46,398 nt of DNA, from contig JAGOTH010000005.1 in assembly GCA_018061865.1 (NCBI GenBank), positions 1 through 46,398 on the forward strand. Direction: 5' to 3'. The notes below the pieces were generated by a model, which did no database searches, was not told where the DNA came from, and saw nothing but the letters and a program-made list of their open reading frames with translations. The stretch comes from Minisyncoccota bacterium. GTDB lineage: Bacteria > Patescibacteriota > Minisyncoccia > Phycocordibacterales > UBA9973. Position numbers and translations under genes: made by a program. Shown piece after piece: positions 16,759-25,016 of this stretch (the stretch's first letter is position 1; the number at the start of each line of letters is the position of its first letter).

Positions 16759-16977
16759 CTATTTAGAGCGAGCCTTCTTTTTTGCCTGCTTTTTTTCGAC
16801 TTTTTTAACAGTGTCTACAACGTTTCTACCCTTGTATGTTCCGCATTTAGCGCAGGCAACATGAGGAAGAACCTTGTTTCCGCAGTTTTTGCAGACATTC
16901 AACTTCTTGTCTATTAATGCGTGATGAGAGCGTCTATTTGCTGTGTGCGCTCTCGTATGTCTCATTCGTACAACCAT
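16759..16977 (-). CDS. rpmF: 50S ribosomal protein L32
   Basis: L32 is a small zinc-binding large-subunit protein. The product (72 aa from the ATG at 16975-16977) starts MVVRMRHTRAHTANRRSHHA and has the zinc ribbon CKNCG ... CAKCG, followed by a Lys-rich tail. The frame is open further upstream to 17238, but those residues run through GC-rich hairpins and look nothing like L32, so I reject the longer form. It leads the rpmF-nusB-rnc-smc run. Confidence 0.95.
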   Translation of the reverse strand: MVVRMRHTRAHTANRRSHHALIDKKLNVCKNCGNKVLPHVACAKCGTYKGRNVVDTVKKVEKKQAKKKARSK

Positions 16978-17024
16978 ATGAAAAAAGAATATCACGAAAG
17001 GGTAAAAAAGCAAAGCCCAGGCAA

Positions 17025-17106
17025 GCCCCCGCACCTTTCTTTGAAAGGTGCGGGGGCAAACAAAAAACCCACACACCAAAACATTGATGTGCGGGCATGC
17101 CCCACC
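17025..17106. repeat. Cluster of GC-rich hairpins upstream of rpmF
   Basis: 17025-17057 is a near-ideal stem of 15 bp with a TTT loop (arms GCCCCCGCACCTTTC and its complement). 17090-17106 (GTG-C-GGGCATGCCC-CAC) is a second, smaller palindrome. Further GC-rich sequence runs to about 17121. On the minus strand the big hairpin is followed by T-rich sequence, so it could also end the gene at 17144-17992. Confidence 0.7.
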
Positions 17107-17143
17107 TTTCGCGCGGGGCTTCAAAATAATATTCAATTTTTTA

Positions 17144-17992
17144 CTACAACATTGCTGGTGGGTTCTTCTTATCCCAGTAAGGATAGGGATTGAAGCAATA
17201 AGAATCATATAAAAAACTGAATTTTTTATCTTCCACACACTTAAGATATCCAGCGGTTCTCAAGGCACTTTGATGAGGAGGGAACAGTACTGTTGAGGCA
17301 TTTTCTTTGGTTTGATCCTTCAATGCCTGATCAAATTTCAAACCCAAAGAAAAAGCAATTTCCTTGTCAGCAGACCTAAATCCTTCTAATAATTTAAAAT
17401 TTTTCATCAAAACTAATTCCCCATTCTTTTCACAATAAAGCTCCTTAACCCAAAAAAAGAAACGGTGCCAGTTTTTTATTTTTTGGTATTGGTACCAACA
17501 TAACTCCAAACCAACCGGGTAACAGCCAAGCTCCTCGATAAATTCTAGAACAAGATTTCTCTTGCTTATCTTATTCTTGTCCCTAATATTATCGCGACGT
17601 TGTTCCAAGCTGATAATTTCTAAAATAACTGACTCAGAGTAAACTTTTCCAGTCTCTTTTCCCTCTTCATTAAATATTTTACAGCCTTCTAAAGCACTCC
17701 TTACAGCTGCAAGATACGAGTTGTCATGAAATATTACCTCCTGAGTCATCCCTCCAGGCAACTTTGGGTTTCTCATTCCATTACCAACCTTGTCCATCAC
17801 CGTTGGAATGGAGTAGTCTTCGCCAATAAATATACCGGCGGTAAAAAATCTGCCTTTCAACTCCAATTCATTTGGAACCGGAGAAAAGGCCCAATTACTG
17901 TCATTGTTTAAACTGCTAGAATTTTCTATAAAAAACTCTTTAGTTTCTTCTTCAACAGAATTGAGAATCTTTTTTACTCTAAAATTCTTCAT
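17144..17992 (-). CDS. Divergent Nudix-like protein, 282 aa
   Basis: I do not recognise this with certainty. The middle of the protein has KLPGGMTQ, a Nudix-like glycine turn, and about 70 residues later LEFIEELGCYP, which matches the EXXEEXGU half of a Nudix box. If these belong together, the box is split by a long insertion (NSYLAAVRSALEGC ... RDNIRDKNKI) and the usual Arg before the first Glu is Leu. The Trp/Tyr-rich segment CWYQYQKIKNWHRFFFWVKE could be a strand-rich sheet next to it. There is no signal peptide. An inactive or specialised Nudix protein is the best guess. Confidence 0.65.
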   Translation of the reverse strand: MKNFRVKKILNSVEEETKEFFIENSSSLNNDSNWAFSPVPNELELKGRFFTAGIFIGEDYSIPTVMDKVGNGMRNPKLPGGMTQEVIFHDNSYLAAVRSALEGCKIFNEEGKETGKVYSESVILEIISLEQRRDNIRDKNKISKRNLVLEFIEELGCYPVGLELCWYQYQKIKNWHRFFFWVKELYCEKNGELVLMKNFKLLEGFRSADKEIAFSLGLKFDQALKDQTKENASTVLFPPHQSALRTAGYLKCVEDKKFSFLYDSYCFNPYPYWDKKNPPAML

Positions 17993-18054
17993 TTAGTTAT
18001 CAATTTTTTTTCCACAAACATATGTGGTCTGAACTGATTATACTACAAAATAAC

Positions 18055-18642
18055 CTATAAGTCAAATGACGTTAGAAAGCTCTTTCTGTGTATGGGAGAG
18101 GCGCCAAAAAGCCTTATATTTTCAGCGTGTTTTCTGGTTCCATAGCCCATATGACTATCGAAGCCATATTTGGGGTATTTTTTGGCAAAAGAGAGCATTT
18201 TACGGTCCCGTTCAGTCTTTGCCATTATTGAAGCTAGCGATATAACAGGTATTTTCTCGTCCCCTTTTATGACTGTCTCTTGAAAAAGAAAGGTTTTATC
18301 AAGCCGAAGTCCCCCGTCTAAAAATATTTTATCCTTCTTTCCAATTTTCAGTTTTTTAATTCCCTTTTCAATTCCAAATTTTATAGAATTGTGAATTCTG
18401 TTTTTATCTATATGTTTTTCTGAAACAAGAACAACACTAAAATCGGCAATTCCCTCTTTCTTCATTTTCTTTATTTTTTCTCGCCACTCTTCCCTCTTTT
18501 TTTTAGATAATTTTTTAGAATCTTTTAGTCCAGTTAAATCTAACTTTTTTAGTTTATTTTCGGCAATTACAAAAACCCCAACCGCAACCGGTCCAGCAAG
18601 AGGCCCTCTGCCCGCTTCATCAATTCCTACAATATATTTCAC
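18055..18642 (-). CDS. rnhB: Ribonuclease HII
   Basis: RNase HII removes RNA from RNA-DNA hybrids, including single ribonucleotides in DNA. The 195-residue protein begins with GIDEAGRGPLAGPV, which holds the first catalytic Asp-Glu pair. It has FLDGG in the middle and ASIMAKTERDR with the later catalytic Asp, and it ends with HRKSF. The length and motif order are typical. It reads away from the 58-codon gene upstream, whose terminator separates the two. Confidence 0.96.
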   Translation of the reverse strand: MKYIVGIDEAGRGPLAGPVAVGVFVIAENKLKKLDLTGLKDSKKLSKKKREEWREKIKKMKKEGIADFSVVLVSEKHIDKNRIHNSIKFGIEKGIKKLKIGKKDKIFLDGGLRLDKTFLFQETVIKGDEKIPVISLASIMAKTERDRKMLSFAKKYPKYGFDSHMGYGTRKHAENIRLFGASPIHRKSFLTSFDL

Positions 18643-18665
18643 TTATCTATTATAAAACAAAAAAA

Positions 18666-18679
18666 CCGCATTAAAGCGG
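18666..18679 (-). terminator. Terminator of the 58-codon gene
   Basis: Minus strand CCGC-TTTAAT-GCGG followed directly by TTTTTTTG. Confidence 0.75.
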
Positions 18680-18681
18680 GA

Positions 18682-18858
18682 TTATTTCATAGTTGTTCTG
18701 TTAAATTTTGTTTTACTTACTACATTAGACCTTTTTTCGAATCTATAGTTTTTTTGTTTTATTTTTACCACCGAACTTGGTGGCAAAATAGAGCTCTGTC
18801 TTAGCGGCTCAAAAGCTAACATTAGACCCAAGAAAAACGCGTTTATTTTAGCTCTCAT
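18682..18858 (-). CDS. Small protein, 58 aa, unannotated type
   Basis: An ATG at 18856-18858 opens a 58-codon frame to TAA at 18682-18684. The product starts MRAKINAFFLGLMLAF, a short hydrophobic segment, and continues with a strongly basic half (KIKQKNYRFEKRSN, then KTKFNRTTMK). It has a near-consensus promoter (18876-18904) giving a leader of about 11 nt, and an intrinsic terminator 2 bp past the stop. Together these make a real gene likely despite its size. The hydrophobic start and cationic tail suggest a membrane-associated peptide; the function is unknown. Without this gene, 18643-18938 would be an empty 296-bp gap. Confidence 0.6.
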   Translation of the reverse strand: MRAKINAFFLGLMLAFEPLRQSSILPPSSVVKIKQKNYRFEKRSNVVSKTKFNRTTMK

Positions 18859-18875
18859 AAAATAACATTTTGCAA

Positions 18876-18904
18876 ACTATAATTGAAAAATTATATTTTG
18901 TCAA
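18876..18904 (-). promoter_or_regulatory. Promoter of the 58-codon gene
   Basis: Minus strand TTGACA (18904-18899), 17-bp spacer, TATAGT (18881-18876). Its -35 box overlaps the dnaE -35 box on the other strand. Confidence 0.65.
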
Positions 18905-18927
18905 AGCTTCAATTTGCCTGTTATAAT
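18898..18927 (+). promoter_or_regulatory. Promoter of dnaE
   Basis: TTGTCA (18898-18903), 18-bp spacer, TATAAT (18922-18927). The ATG follows 11 nt after the -10 box, so the leader is only about 5 nt. The -35 region is shared with the divergent small gene. Confidence 0.7.
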
Positions 18928-18938
18928 CAATTCATCTT

Positions 18939-21900
18939 ATGAGCTTTATTCACCTCCATACTCACTCACACTATTCACTTCTCGACGGGATGAGTAAAAT
19001 TCCTGACCTTGTTAAAAAGGCAAAATCTTACGGTGCCACAGCTCTCGCTCTTACCGACCACGGAAATATGTATGGAGCTATCGAGTTTTATAAAGAGTGT
19101 GAGAAAAATGGAATCAAGCCAATAATCGGATGTGAGATTTATATGGCTGAAAGGACACGCAAAGATATGGAGTCCGGCACTGACAACAAAAGCTATCACC
19201 TAACACTTCTAGCAAAAAACGAAACTGGTTACAAAAATCTAATGAGGATTGTTTCTCGGGCATACTTGGAGGGATTTTATTACAAACCTCGAGCCGACCA
19301 CGAGCTACTCCGCGAACACGGCGAGGGAATTATTTGTCTATCTGGCTGCCCAGGAAGTAAATTCATTTCACTGCTTCGTCAGGGAGCTGAGGAAGAAGCA
19401 AAAAAACTTCTACAATTCTATATTTCTGTTTTCGGAAAAGAAAATGTTTTTGTTGAAATAATGAATCACAAAGAAGTTGATTGGTATCTTCCACTTATTC
19501 CAAAAATAAAAGCCCTCGCAGAGAGCCTTTCTCTTCCCCTTGTTGCAACTTGGGATTCTCATTATCTAAACGAAGACGACAAAGAAGCCCACAACACCCT
19601 TCTTGCGATAAACACCAACAATAATAATTTCAAAATGGATGGAGACTATTCTTTTATCTCTCCAAAAGAAATAGACCAGATTTTCAAAGATTATCCCGAA
19701 GCTGTAAAAAATACAGAAAAAGTTGCCGAATCAATTGATCTGAAATTAAATCTAGGTTCTTGGTATTTCCCTAACTTCGAAATCGAAGGTGGACAAGGAG
19801 CTGATGAACATCTAAAACAACTAGCTTATGCTGGTTTTGAAAAAAGAGGTTTGCCTCAAACAAAAGAATACACTGATAGACTGGAATACGAACTTGAAAT
19901 TATTAAGAACAAAGGATTTTCGAAATACATTTTGATTGTGGCTGACTTGCTTCACTATGCTGAAAATAATGACATCTATACAAACATCAGAGGATCAGTT
20001 GCTGGAAGCTTAACAACGTTCTTAACAGGAGTTACAAAGGTTGATCCGATTGATTACAAACTTCCATTCGAGAGATTCCTAAACCCAGAGCGTCCTTCTG
20101 CTCCAGATATCGATATGGACTACGCCGACGACAAACGAGACATGATGCTTGATTATGTTCGAGCAAAATACGGAGAAGACAAGGTGGCACAGATTGGAAC
20201 ATTCGGAACAATGATGGCCAGAGGAGCTGTCCGCGATGTGGCGCGAGCACTTGGATATCCATATTCTGTTGGAGATAAAATTTCAAAAATGATTCCAATG
20301 GGAAGCCAAGGATTTCCAATGACAATAAAACACGCACTTGAACTTGTCCCCGATTTAGATGACGCTTACAAAAATGACCGGAACACAAAATTTATTCTAG
20401 ACATGGCAATGAAGATTGAAGGCTGTGCCCGACACATTTCTGTCCACGCGGCCGGAGTTGTTATCTCCCCTACTCCACTAACAGACTTCACTCCAATCCA
20501 GCTTGATCCAAAGGGTGGAAAAGTTATCAGTCAGTACGACATGTATACGATTGAAGAGGCCGGACTTATTAAGTTTGATTTCTTGGGACTCCGAAACCTT
20601 TCAATTCTTCATGATGCAATTGCTATTGTGAAAAAACTATATGACATAGAAGTCGACATAGAAAAAATTCCCCTTGATGACAAAAAAACTTTCGAGCTTC
20701 TAGCCAGCGGACAAACAGAAGCTTTGTTCCAACTTAACGGATCTGGAATGACAAGATTTCTAAAAGAACTAAAGCCATCTAGTATTCACGATATAAACGC
20801 GATGGTGGCGCTATACCGTCCGGGACCAATGCAATTCATCCCTGACTATATCGCCCGAAAACACAACCCTTCTTTGGTTAAATATTTCGATCCACTACTC
20901 AAACCGATTCTTGAACGAAGTTATGGAATTCTTGTTTATCAAGATGACCTTCTTTTTATCGCAAAAGACATCGCCGGATATTCTTGGGGAGAGGTGGATA
21001 AATTCCGAAAAGCCGTTGGAAAAAAGATTCCAGAAGAGATGGATGCTCAGCACGACAAATTTACAAAAGGTTGTATTGAAAAATCAGGATTTAGTAAAGA
21101 AAAAGCAGAAGAGCTTTGGAGTTGGATTGTTCCGTTTGCCGCTTACGGATTTAACAAAGCTCACGCCGCCAGCTACGGACGAGTGGCTTATCAGACAGCT
21201 TATATGAAAGCGAACTTCCCTGTTGAATATATGTCAGCGGCACTTTCTGCAGAATCCGGAGATATTGAAACTGTTACAACTTACATAAAAGAATGTGAGC
21301 GAATGGGAATTCCTGTTTTACCACCTGATGTAAATGAATCACTTTATCCTTTCACTGCAATAATGGGCTCTGAAGGTAAGAGTGAAAAAATCCGCTTTGG
21401 ACTAAGCTCAATAAAAAACCTCGGACACGATATCGCTGAAGCCGTTATTGAAGAGAGAAAAGCTGGCGGAAGATACACCTCAATCGAAAACTTTTTAGAC
21501 AGAGTTCACCATAAAAATCTAAACAAAAAATCTCTCGAAGCTATGATTATGAGCGGATCGATGGATGCCTTTGGAGAAAGAGGTCAGTTGGTTGCAAACT
21601 TTGAAAAACTTCTGGAATACAACCGTGGAGTAATTGCCGGCAAGGCACAGGAAAGCCTGTTTGGTGACATGCAAGTTGGAACTGGATTAAAACTTGATGA
21701 CGCTCCTCCTGCCACAAAATCTCAAAAACTTCTCTGGGAAAAAGAACTTATTGGTCTTTATATTTCTGGACACCCTCTTGAAGAAAAAGCAGACTTGATA
21801 GAAAAAACCGGAATGACAATAAGCAAGGTGATAGAAATTGCAAAACACGGATATCCAATCACTTTGATTGCCCATGTTGATGAAGTGAAAACAATCATTA

Positions 21901-22094
21901 CAAAAAAACAAACTAGAATGGCTTTTGTTAAAATCTCTGACCTAACTGGAAATATTGAGTGTGTAATTTTCTCAGATACATTCCAAAAGAGTGGTGCTGA
22001 TCTAGAAGAAGGAGTTCTGGTCGCAATTGAAGGTAAAATTGCAATTCGTGAAGGAGAAAAAAGTATCCAGGTTGATAAAATAAGAAAGATATAA
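18939..22094 (+). CDS. dnaE: DNA polymerase III subunit alpha
   Basis: This is the replicative C-family polymerase, 1051 aa against about 1160 in E. coli. The N-terminal PHP domain is intact in its metal ligands (FIHLHTHSHYSLLDG, LTDHGNMYG), as in polymerases that keep PHP nuclease activity. The palm has the catalytic PDIDMDYADDKR motif, with GSVAGSL and ARGAVRDVARALG nearby. The C-terminal part has a helix-hairpin-helix region (KSLEAMIMSGSMDAFGERG), the PolIIIalpha OB fold (ITLIAHVDEVKTI) and a short tail. It is a single-gene unit; no clear terminator follows before the convergent gene at 22113. Confidence 0.97.
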   Translation: MSFIHLHTHSHYSLLDGMSKIPDLVKKAKSYGATALALTDHGNMYGAIEFYKECEKNGIKPIIGCEIYMAERTRKDMESGTDNKSYHLTLLAKNETGYKNLMRIVSRAYLEGFYYKPRADHELLREHGEGIICLSGCPGSKFISLLRQGAEEEAKKLLQFYISVFGKENVFVEIMNHKEVDWYLPLIPKIKALAESLSLPLVATWDSHYLNEDDKEAHNTLLAINTNNNNFKMDGDYSFISPKEIDQIFKDYPEAVKNTEKVAESIDLKLNLGSWYFPNFEIEGGQGADEHLKQLAYAGFEKRGLPQTKEYTDRLEYELEIIKNKGFSKYILIVADLLHYAENNDIYTNIRGSVAGSLTTFLTGVTKVDPIDYKLPFERFLNPERPSAPDIDMDYADDKRDMMLDYVRAKYGEDKVAQIGTFGTMMARGAVRDVARALGYPYSVGDKISKMIPMGSQGFPMTIKHALELVPDLDDAYKNDRNTKFILDMAMKIEGCARHISVHAAGVVISPTPLTDFTPIQLDPKGGKVISQYDMYTIEEAGLIKFDFLGLRNLSILHDAIAIVKKLYDIEVDIEKIPLDDKKTFELLASGQTEALFQLNGSGMTRFLKELKPSSIHDINAMVALYRPGPMQFIPDYIARKHNPSLVKYFDPLLKPILERSYGILVYQDDLLFIAKDIAGYSWGEVDKFRKAVGKKIPEEMDAQHDKFTKGCIEKSGFSKEKAEELWSWIVPFAAYGFNKAHAASYGRVAYQTAYMKANFPVEYMSAALSAESGDIETVTTYIKECERMGIPVLPPDVNESLYPFTAIMGSEGKSEKIRFGLSSIKNLGHDIAEAVIEERKAGGRYTSIENFLDRVHHKNLNKKSLEAMIMSGSMDAFGERGQLVANFEKLLEYNRGVIAGKAQESLFGDMQVGTGLKLDDAPPATKSQKLLWEKELIGLYISGHPLEEKADLIEKTGMTISKVIEIAKHGYPITLIAHVDEVKTIITKKQTRMAFVKISDLTGNIECVIFSDTFQKSGADLEEGVLVAIEGKIAIREGEKSIQVDKIRKI

Positions 22095-22112
22095 AAAATC
22101 TCGCGCATAAAG

Positions 22113-22589
22113 CTAACGGGTATTTTGTGTGACAATGATTATAGTCACAACGACAGCAACGAGGGCGGCTCCGGCAGTTGCCCAACCCAGATCGTTCAGA
22201 GTTTGTTGCTCGGACTTCCTCTCAATAATTTCATACCTTACCTTCCCGGTCTTTTTTTCCAAATATACTTTTTCTATATTTGTTTTTTTAACTCGGATAA
22301 ATAAAGATATGTTTTCATAATAAGGTTCACCAATTGTATCTCCATAGACAATTTTGTCTCCCAGAAATATTTTCTTCACGGCCTCTTCCTCCACATTGTC
22401 TCCGGAGTAAGTCTTGAGAACTTTCATATTAAGTGAATCGTTTATCGGATACGATCTTTCGCAAACATAATAAACAAATTCCATATTTTCGAAAGTCTTC
22501 ACCACAACAAGGTCTGAGTCGTTGAGGTTGCTGTTTTGGGAAAAAACAATGCTCGGCAAAAGCCAGAGAAAAAACATTAATTTTTTCAT
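22113..22589 (-). CDS. Exported or membrane-anchored hypothetical protein
   Basis: I do not recognise this family. From the ATG at 22587-22589 the 158-residue protein has an N-terminal signal sequence (MKKLMFFLWLLPSIVFSQ) and a C-terminal transmembrane segment (GWATAGAALVAVVVTIIIV), with a mostly beta, charged middle that includes an EKVYLEKKTGKVRYEI hairpin. It is probably held at the membrane by its C-terminus with the middle outside. An upstream TTG in frame is really the -35 box of its promoter (22606-22634), so the longer version is wrong. Confidence 0.75.
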   Translation of the reverse strand: MKKLMFFLWLLPSIVFSQNSNLNDSDLVVVKTFENMEFVYYVCERSYPINDSLNMKVLKTYSGDNVEEEAVKKIFLGDKIVYGDTIGEPYYENISLFIRVKKTNIEKVYLEKKTGKVRYEIIERKSEQQTLNDLGWATAGAALVAVVVTIIIVTQNTR

Positions 22590-22605
22590 ATTAACAATTT
22601 TGAGC

Positions 22606-22634
22606 AATTTATAATAAAAAGAGAACAATGTCAA
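22606..22634 (-). promoter_or_regulatory. Promoter of 22113-22589
   Basis: Minus strand TTGACA (22634-22629), 17-bp spacer, TAAATT (22611-22606); predicted leader about 10 nt. Confidence 0.65.
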
Positions 22635-22660
22635 TCCAAAGACGAAAACAAAAAATATGT

Positions 22661-22666
22661 TAATAT
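22661..22666 (+). promoter_or_regulatory. -10 box of thrS (leaderless type)
   Basis: TAATAT ends 6 nt before the thrS ATG. No good -35 box is visible. Confidence 0.45.
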
Positions 22667-22672
22667 AGCCTT

Positions 22673-24427
22673 ATGACAGAACAAAAACTAGAACACATCC
22701 GCCACACTCTCGCCCACCTTCTAGGGGCATCTGTGATGGACCTTTATCCAGGAAGTAAGCTTACTCTCGGTCCTGCAATCGACAACGGCTTTTATTACGA
22801 CATAGATGTCGAGGGTAAAATAACAGACGCCGATCTAGAAAAAATAGAGGAGACGATGAGAAAACTTCTAAAAGATTGGAATAAATTCTCTCATAAAGAG
22901 CAGGCAAAGGAAGAAGCTCTAGAATACTACAGCGAAAACGAATACAAAAAAGAACTGATCGAAGAGATTTCTGAAAGAGGAGAGAAAATAACTTTTTATA
23001 CAGTTGGAGACTTTACAGATCTTTGTCGTGGAGGCCACACTGAAAATCCAAAAGAAGAAATTGCAACAGACTCTTTCAAACTAGACCGAGTCGCAGGTGC
23101 ATATTGGAGAGGAGACGAAAAAAACAAAATGCTAACTCGTATCTATGGACTGGCTTTTGAATCAAAAGAAGCTCTGGATGAATACCTGAAAAATCGTGAA
23201 GAAGCTCAGGCTCGAGATCACAAGAAGTTAGGAAAAGAACTTGATCTATTCGTTTTCTCCCCTGTTGTTGGAAAAGGTCTACCACTCTGGACTCCGAAGG
23301 GATCAACTATTCGTCGAGAACTAGAAAGATTTATTGTCGACGAAGAAATCCGCCGAGGATATCTTCATGTTTACACTCCAGACATTGCAAAGCTCGATCT
23401 ATACAAAAAAAGCGGACACTATCCTTATTACAAAGAATCAATGTATGCGCCTATTGTGATTGATGACGAAGAATTTATGCTTCGCCCAATGACTTGTCCT
23501 CACCACTTCGAACTTTATTCTTCAAAACCTCACAGTTATAGAGATCTGCCAATGAGAATTGCAGAGCTTGCTCAATTATATCGATACGAACAATCAGGAG
23601 AACTTTCTGGCCTTCAGAGAGTGAGAACTTTCTGCCTTGCTGACGCCCATATTATTTGTGCCGACGAGAATCAAGCAGTTTCCGAAATTGCCGGAGCTTT
23701 AGACTTGATTGAGTTTATTACAGAAAAACTCGGACTAAAAAAAGGAGAAAACTACTGGTATAGATTATCCCTTGGAGACCGAGAAGATCAAGAAAAATAC
23801 TACAAGGATGATGAAGCTTGGGAAAAGGGAGAATCTCTTATGCGTGAACTCCTAGAAAAAAGAGGTGGTAAATTTGTTGAAGCTAAAGGTGAAGCGGCTT
23901 TCTATGGGCCAAAGATTGATATCCAAATGAAAAACGTGAATGGAAAAGAAGATACAGCCTTTACTGTTCAATACGACTTCTGTATGCCAACAAGGTTTGA
24001 TCTTACATACAAGGCAAGCGACGGAACAGACAAGAGACCTTTTGTGGTTCACCGCTCTTCAATCGGAGCAATCGAGAGAATTATGGCATTCCTAATTGAA
24101 TACTACTCTGGAAACTTCCCTACTTGGCTCTCTCCTACTCAAATCGCCATAATCCCAGTTAAGGAGCAACACCAAGATTACGCAAACGCGCTGGCTGAAA
24201 AATTAAAAAATATAAATGCTAGAGTTGTTGTATACGGAGACAATGGAAATCTTGGAACAAGAATCCATGAAGCTAAGAAAGAAAGAACTCCTTACATTCT
24301 CGTAGTTGGAGACAAAGAAATAGAAAATAATGCTCTGTCTGTAGAAAAACGAGATGGAACAAAAGAGATAATTGAAACTGACCAATTCCTCGCAGTCATC
24401 GATCACGAAATAAAAAATAGAATCTAA
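22673..24427 (+). CDS. thrS: Threonyl-tRNA synthetase without TGS domain
   Basis: ThrRS charges tRNA-Thr. At 584 aa it begins directly with the editing domain (HIRHTLAHLLGASV ... TDLCRGGHTENP), lacking the N-terminal TGS domain of the roughly 640-aa E. coli type. The class II core has motif 2-like RYEQSGELSGLQRVRTF, the catalytic and zinc residues around MTCPHHFELY, and motif 3 HRSSIGAIERIMAFLIEYY. A C-terminal anticodon-binding domain (QIAIIPVKEQHQDYA ...) completes it. A strong terminator follows. The ATG is fixed by a -10 box 6 nt upstream. Confidence 0.97.
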   Translation: MTEQKLEHIRHTLAHLLGASVMDLYPGSKLTLGPAIDNGFYYDIDVEGKITDADLEKIEETMRKLLKDWNKFSHKEQAKEEALEYYSENEYKKELIEEISERGEKITFYTVGDFTDLCRGGHTENPKEEIATDSFKLDRVAGAYWRGDEKNKMLTRIYGLAFESKEALDEYLKNREEAQARDHKKLGKELDLFVFSPVVGKGLPLWTPKGSTIRRELERFIVDEEIRRGYLHVYTPDIAKLDLYKKSGHYPYYKESMYAPIVIDDEEFMLRPMTCPHHFELYSSKPHSYRDLPMRIAELAQLYRYEQSGELSGLQRVRTFCLADAHIICADENQAVSEIAGALDLIEFITEKLGLKKGENYWYRLSLGDREDQEKYYKDDEAWEKGESLMRELLEKRGGKFVEAKGEAAFYGPKIDIQMKNVNGKEDTAFTVQYDFCMPTRFDLTYKASDGTDKRPFVVHRSSIGAIERIMAFLIEYYSGNFPTWLSPTQIAIIPVKEQHQDYANALAEKLKNINARVVVYGDNGNLGTRIHEAKKERTPYILVVGDKEIENNALSVEKRDGTKEIIETDQFLAVIDHEIKNRI

Positions 24428-24433
24428 CAAAAA

Positions 24434-24453
24434 AACCTCACAATTGTGAGGTT
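24434..24453 (+). terminator. thrS terminator
   Basis: A perfect AACCTCACAA-TTGTGAGGTT palindrome followed by TTTTTG, 7 bp past the stop codon. Confidence 0.88.
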
Positions 24454-24463
24454 TTTTTGTTGT

Positions 24464-24492
24464 TTGACAAGTATATTAAATTGCTTTATATT
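24464..24492 (+). promoter_or_regulatory. Promoter of 24509-24940
   Basis: TTGACA (24464-24469), 17-bp spacer, TATATT (24487-24492). It starts about 5 bp after the thrS terminator U-tract; predicted leader about 10 nt. Confidence 0.75.
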
Positions 24493-24508
24493 ATTAAAAA
24501 CAATATAA

Positions 24509-24940
24509 ATGAGTACTTTAAAAAATCCACTAATAAGTAGACTTCATCAAGAAACGAATTCTGCTAAGAAAAAAGCCCGTGAGGAAGAAGAGACAAGAAG
24601 GTCTGAAGAAAAAAATAGAGAAATTCAAAATCTTCAAATTCAGGCAAAGGAGCTTTTTGATTCTGAGGTAACAGAGGAGAAACTTTTTAAATTTGCACAA
24701 GCAGGGGAAAATAAGTATCCGATCCTTTTTTTGGAAAGTAAAAGACGCCACATAGTAAAAAATAAAAAAACTGGTTATAAATACAATACTGGAAGTAAAT
24801 TAGGGGAATTACTTTGTGGTGTACTGGAGGAAAATAATTTTAATCCGGAAATAGTAGAGATATGTGACTACCACATAGAAGGACTTAAAAAACTAATACC
24901 TGACATAAAAGAAGGTATTTACATAGGAATAAAGTGGTAA
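24509..24940 (+). CDS. Hypothetical protein with N-terminal coiled coil, 143 aa
   Basis: I do not recognise this. Residues about 12-50 are rich in Glu, Lys, Arg and Gln with a heptad-like pattern (KKKAREEEETRRSEEKNREI), which suggests a charged helix or coiled coil. The rest is a small mixed domain containing CGVLEENNFNPEIVEIC and ending GIYIGIKW. There is no signal peptide or membrane segment. It has its own promoter and terminator and is transcribed alone, like other small genes in the window. Confidence 0.75.
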   Translation: MSTLKNPLISRLHQETNSAKKKAREEEETRRSEEKNREIQNLQIQAKELFDSEVTEEKLFKFAQAGENKYPILFLESKRRHIVKNKKTGYKYNTGSKLGELLCGVLEENNFNPEIVEICDYHIEGLKKLIPDIKEGIYIGIKW

Positions 24941-24948
24941 CAAAAAAT

Positions 24949-24965
24949 ATGCGCAAATCGCGCAT
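24949..24965 (+). terminator. Terminator after 24509-24940
   Basis: ATGCGC-AAATC-GCGCAT followed by TTTTTT. Confidence 0.75.
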
Positions 24966-25016
24966 TTTTTATTTTCTTAATTTCTATGACCTAACAGCTA
25001 ACAGCTACAACCTTCT

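Noticed and set aside
16978-17238. N-terminal extension of L32 by 87 residues
   Set aside because: The extension reads through strong hairpins and does not resemble ribosomal protein. The normal L32 start is at 16977.
22590-22634. TTG start of the 22113 gene at 22634 (and similar TTG starts at 29314 and 9493)
   Set aside because: At 22634 and 29314 the TTG is the -35 box of the gene's own promoter. At 9493 an ATG two codons later is the better start.
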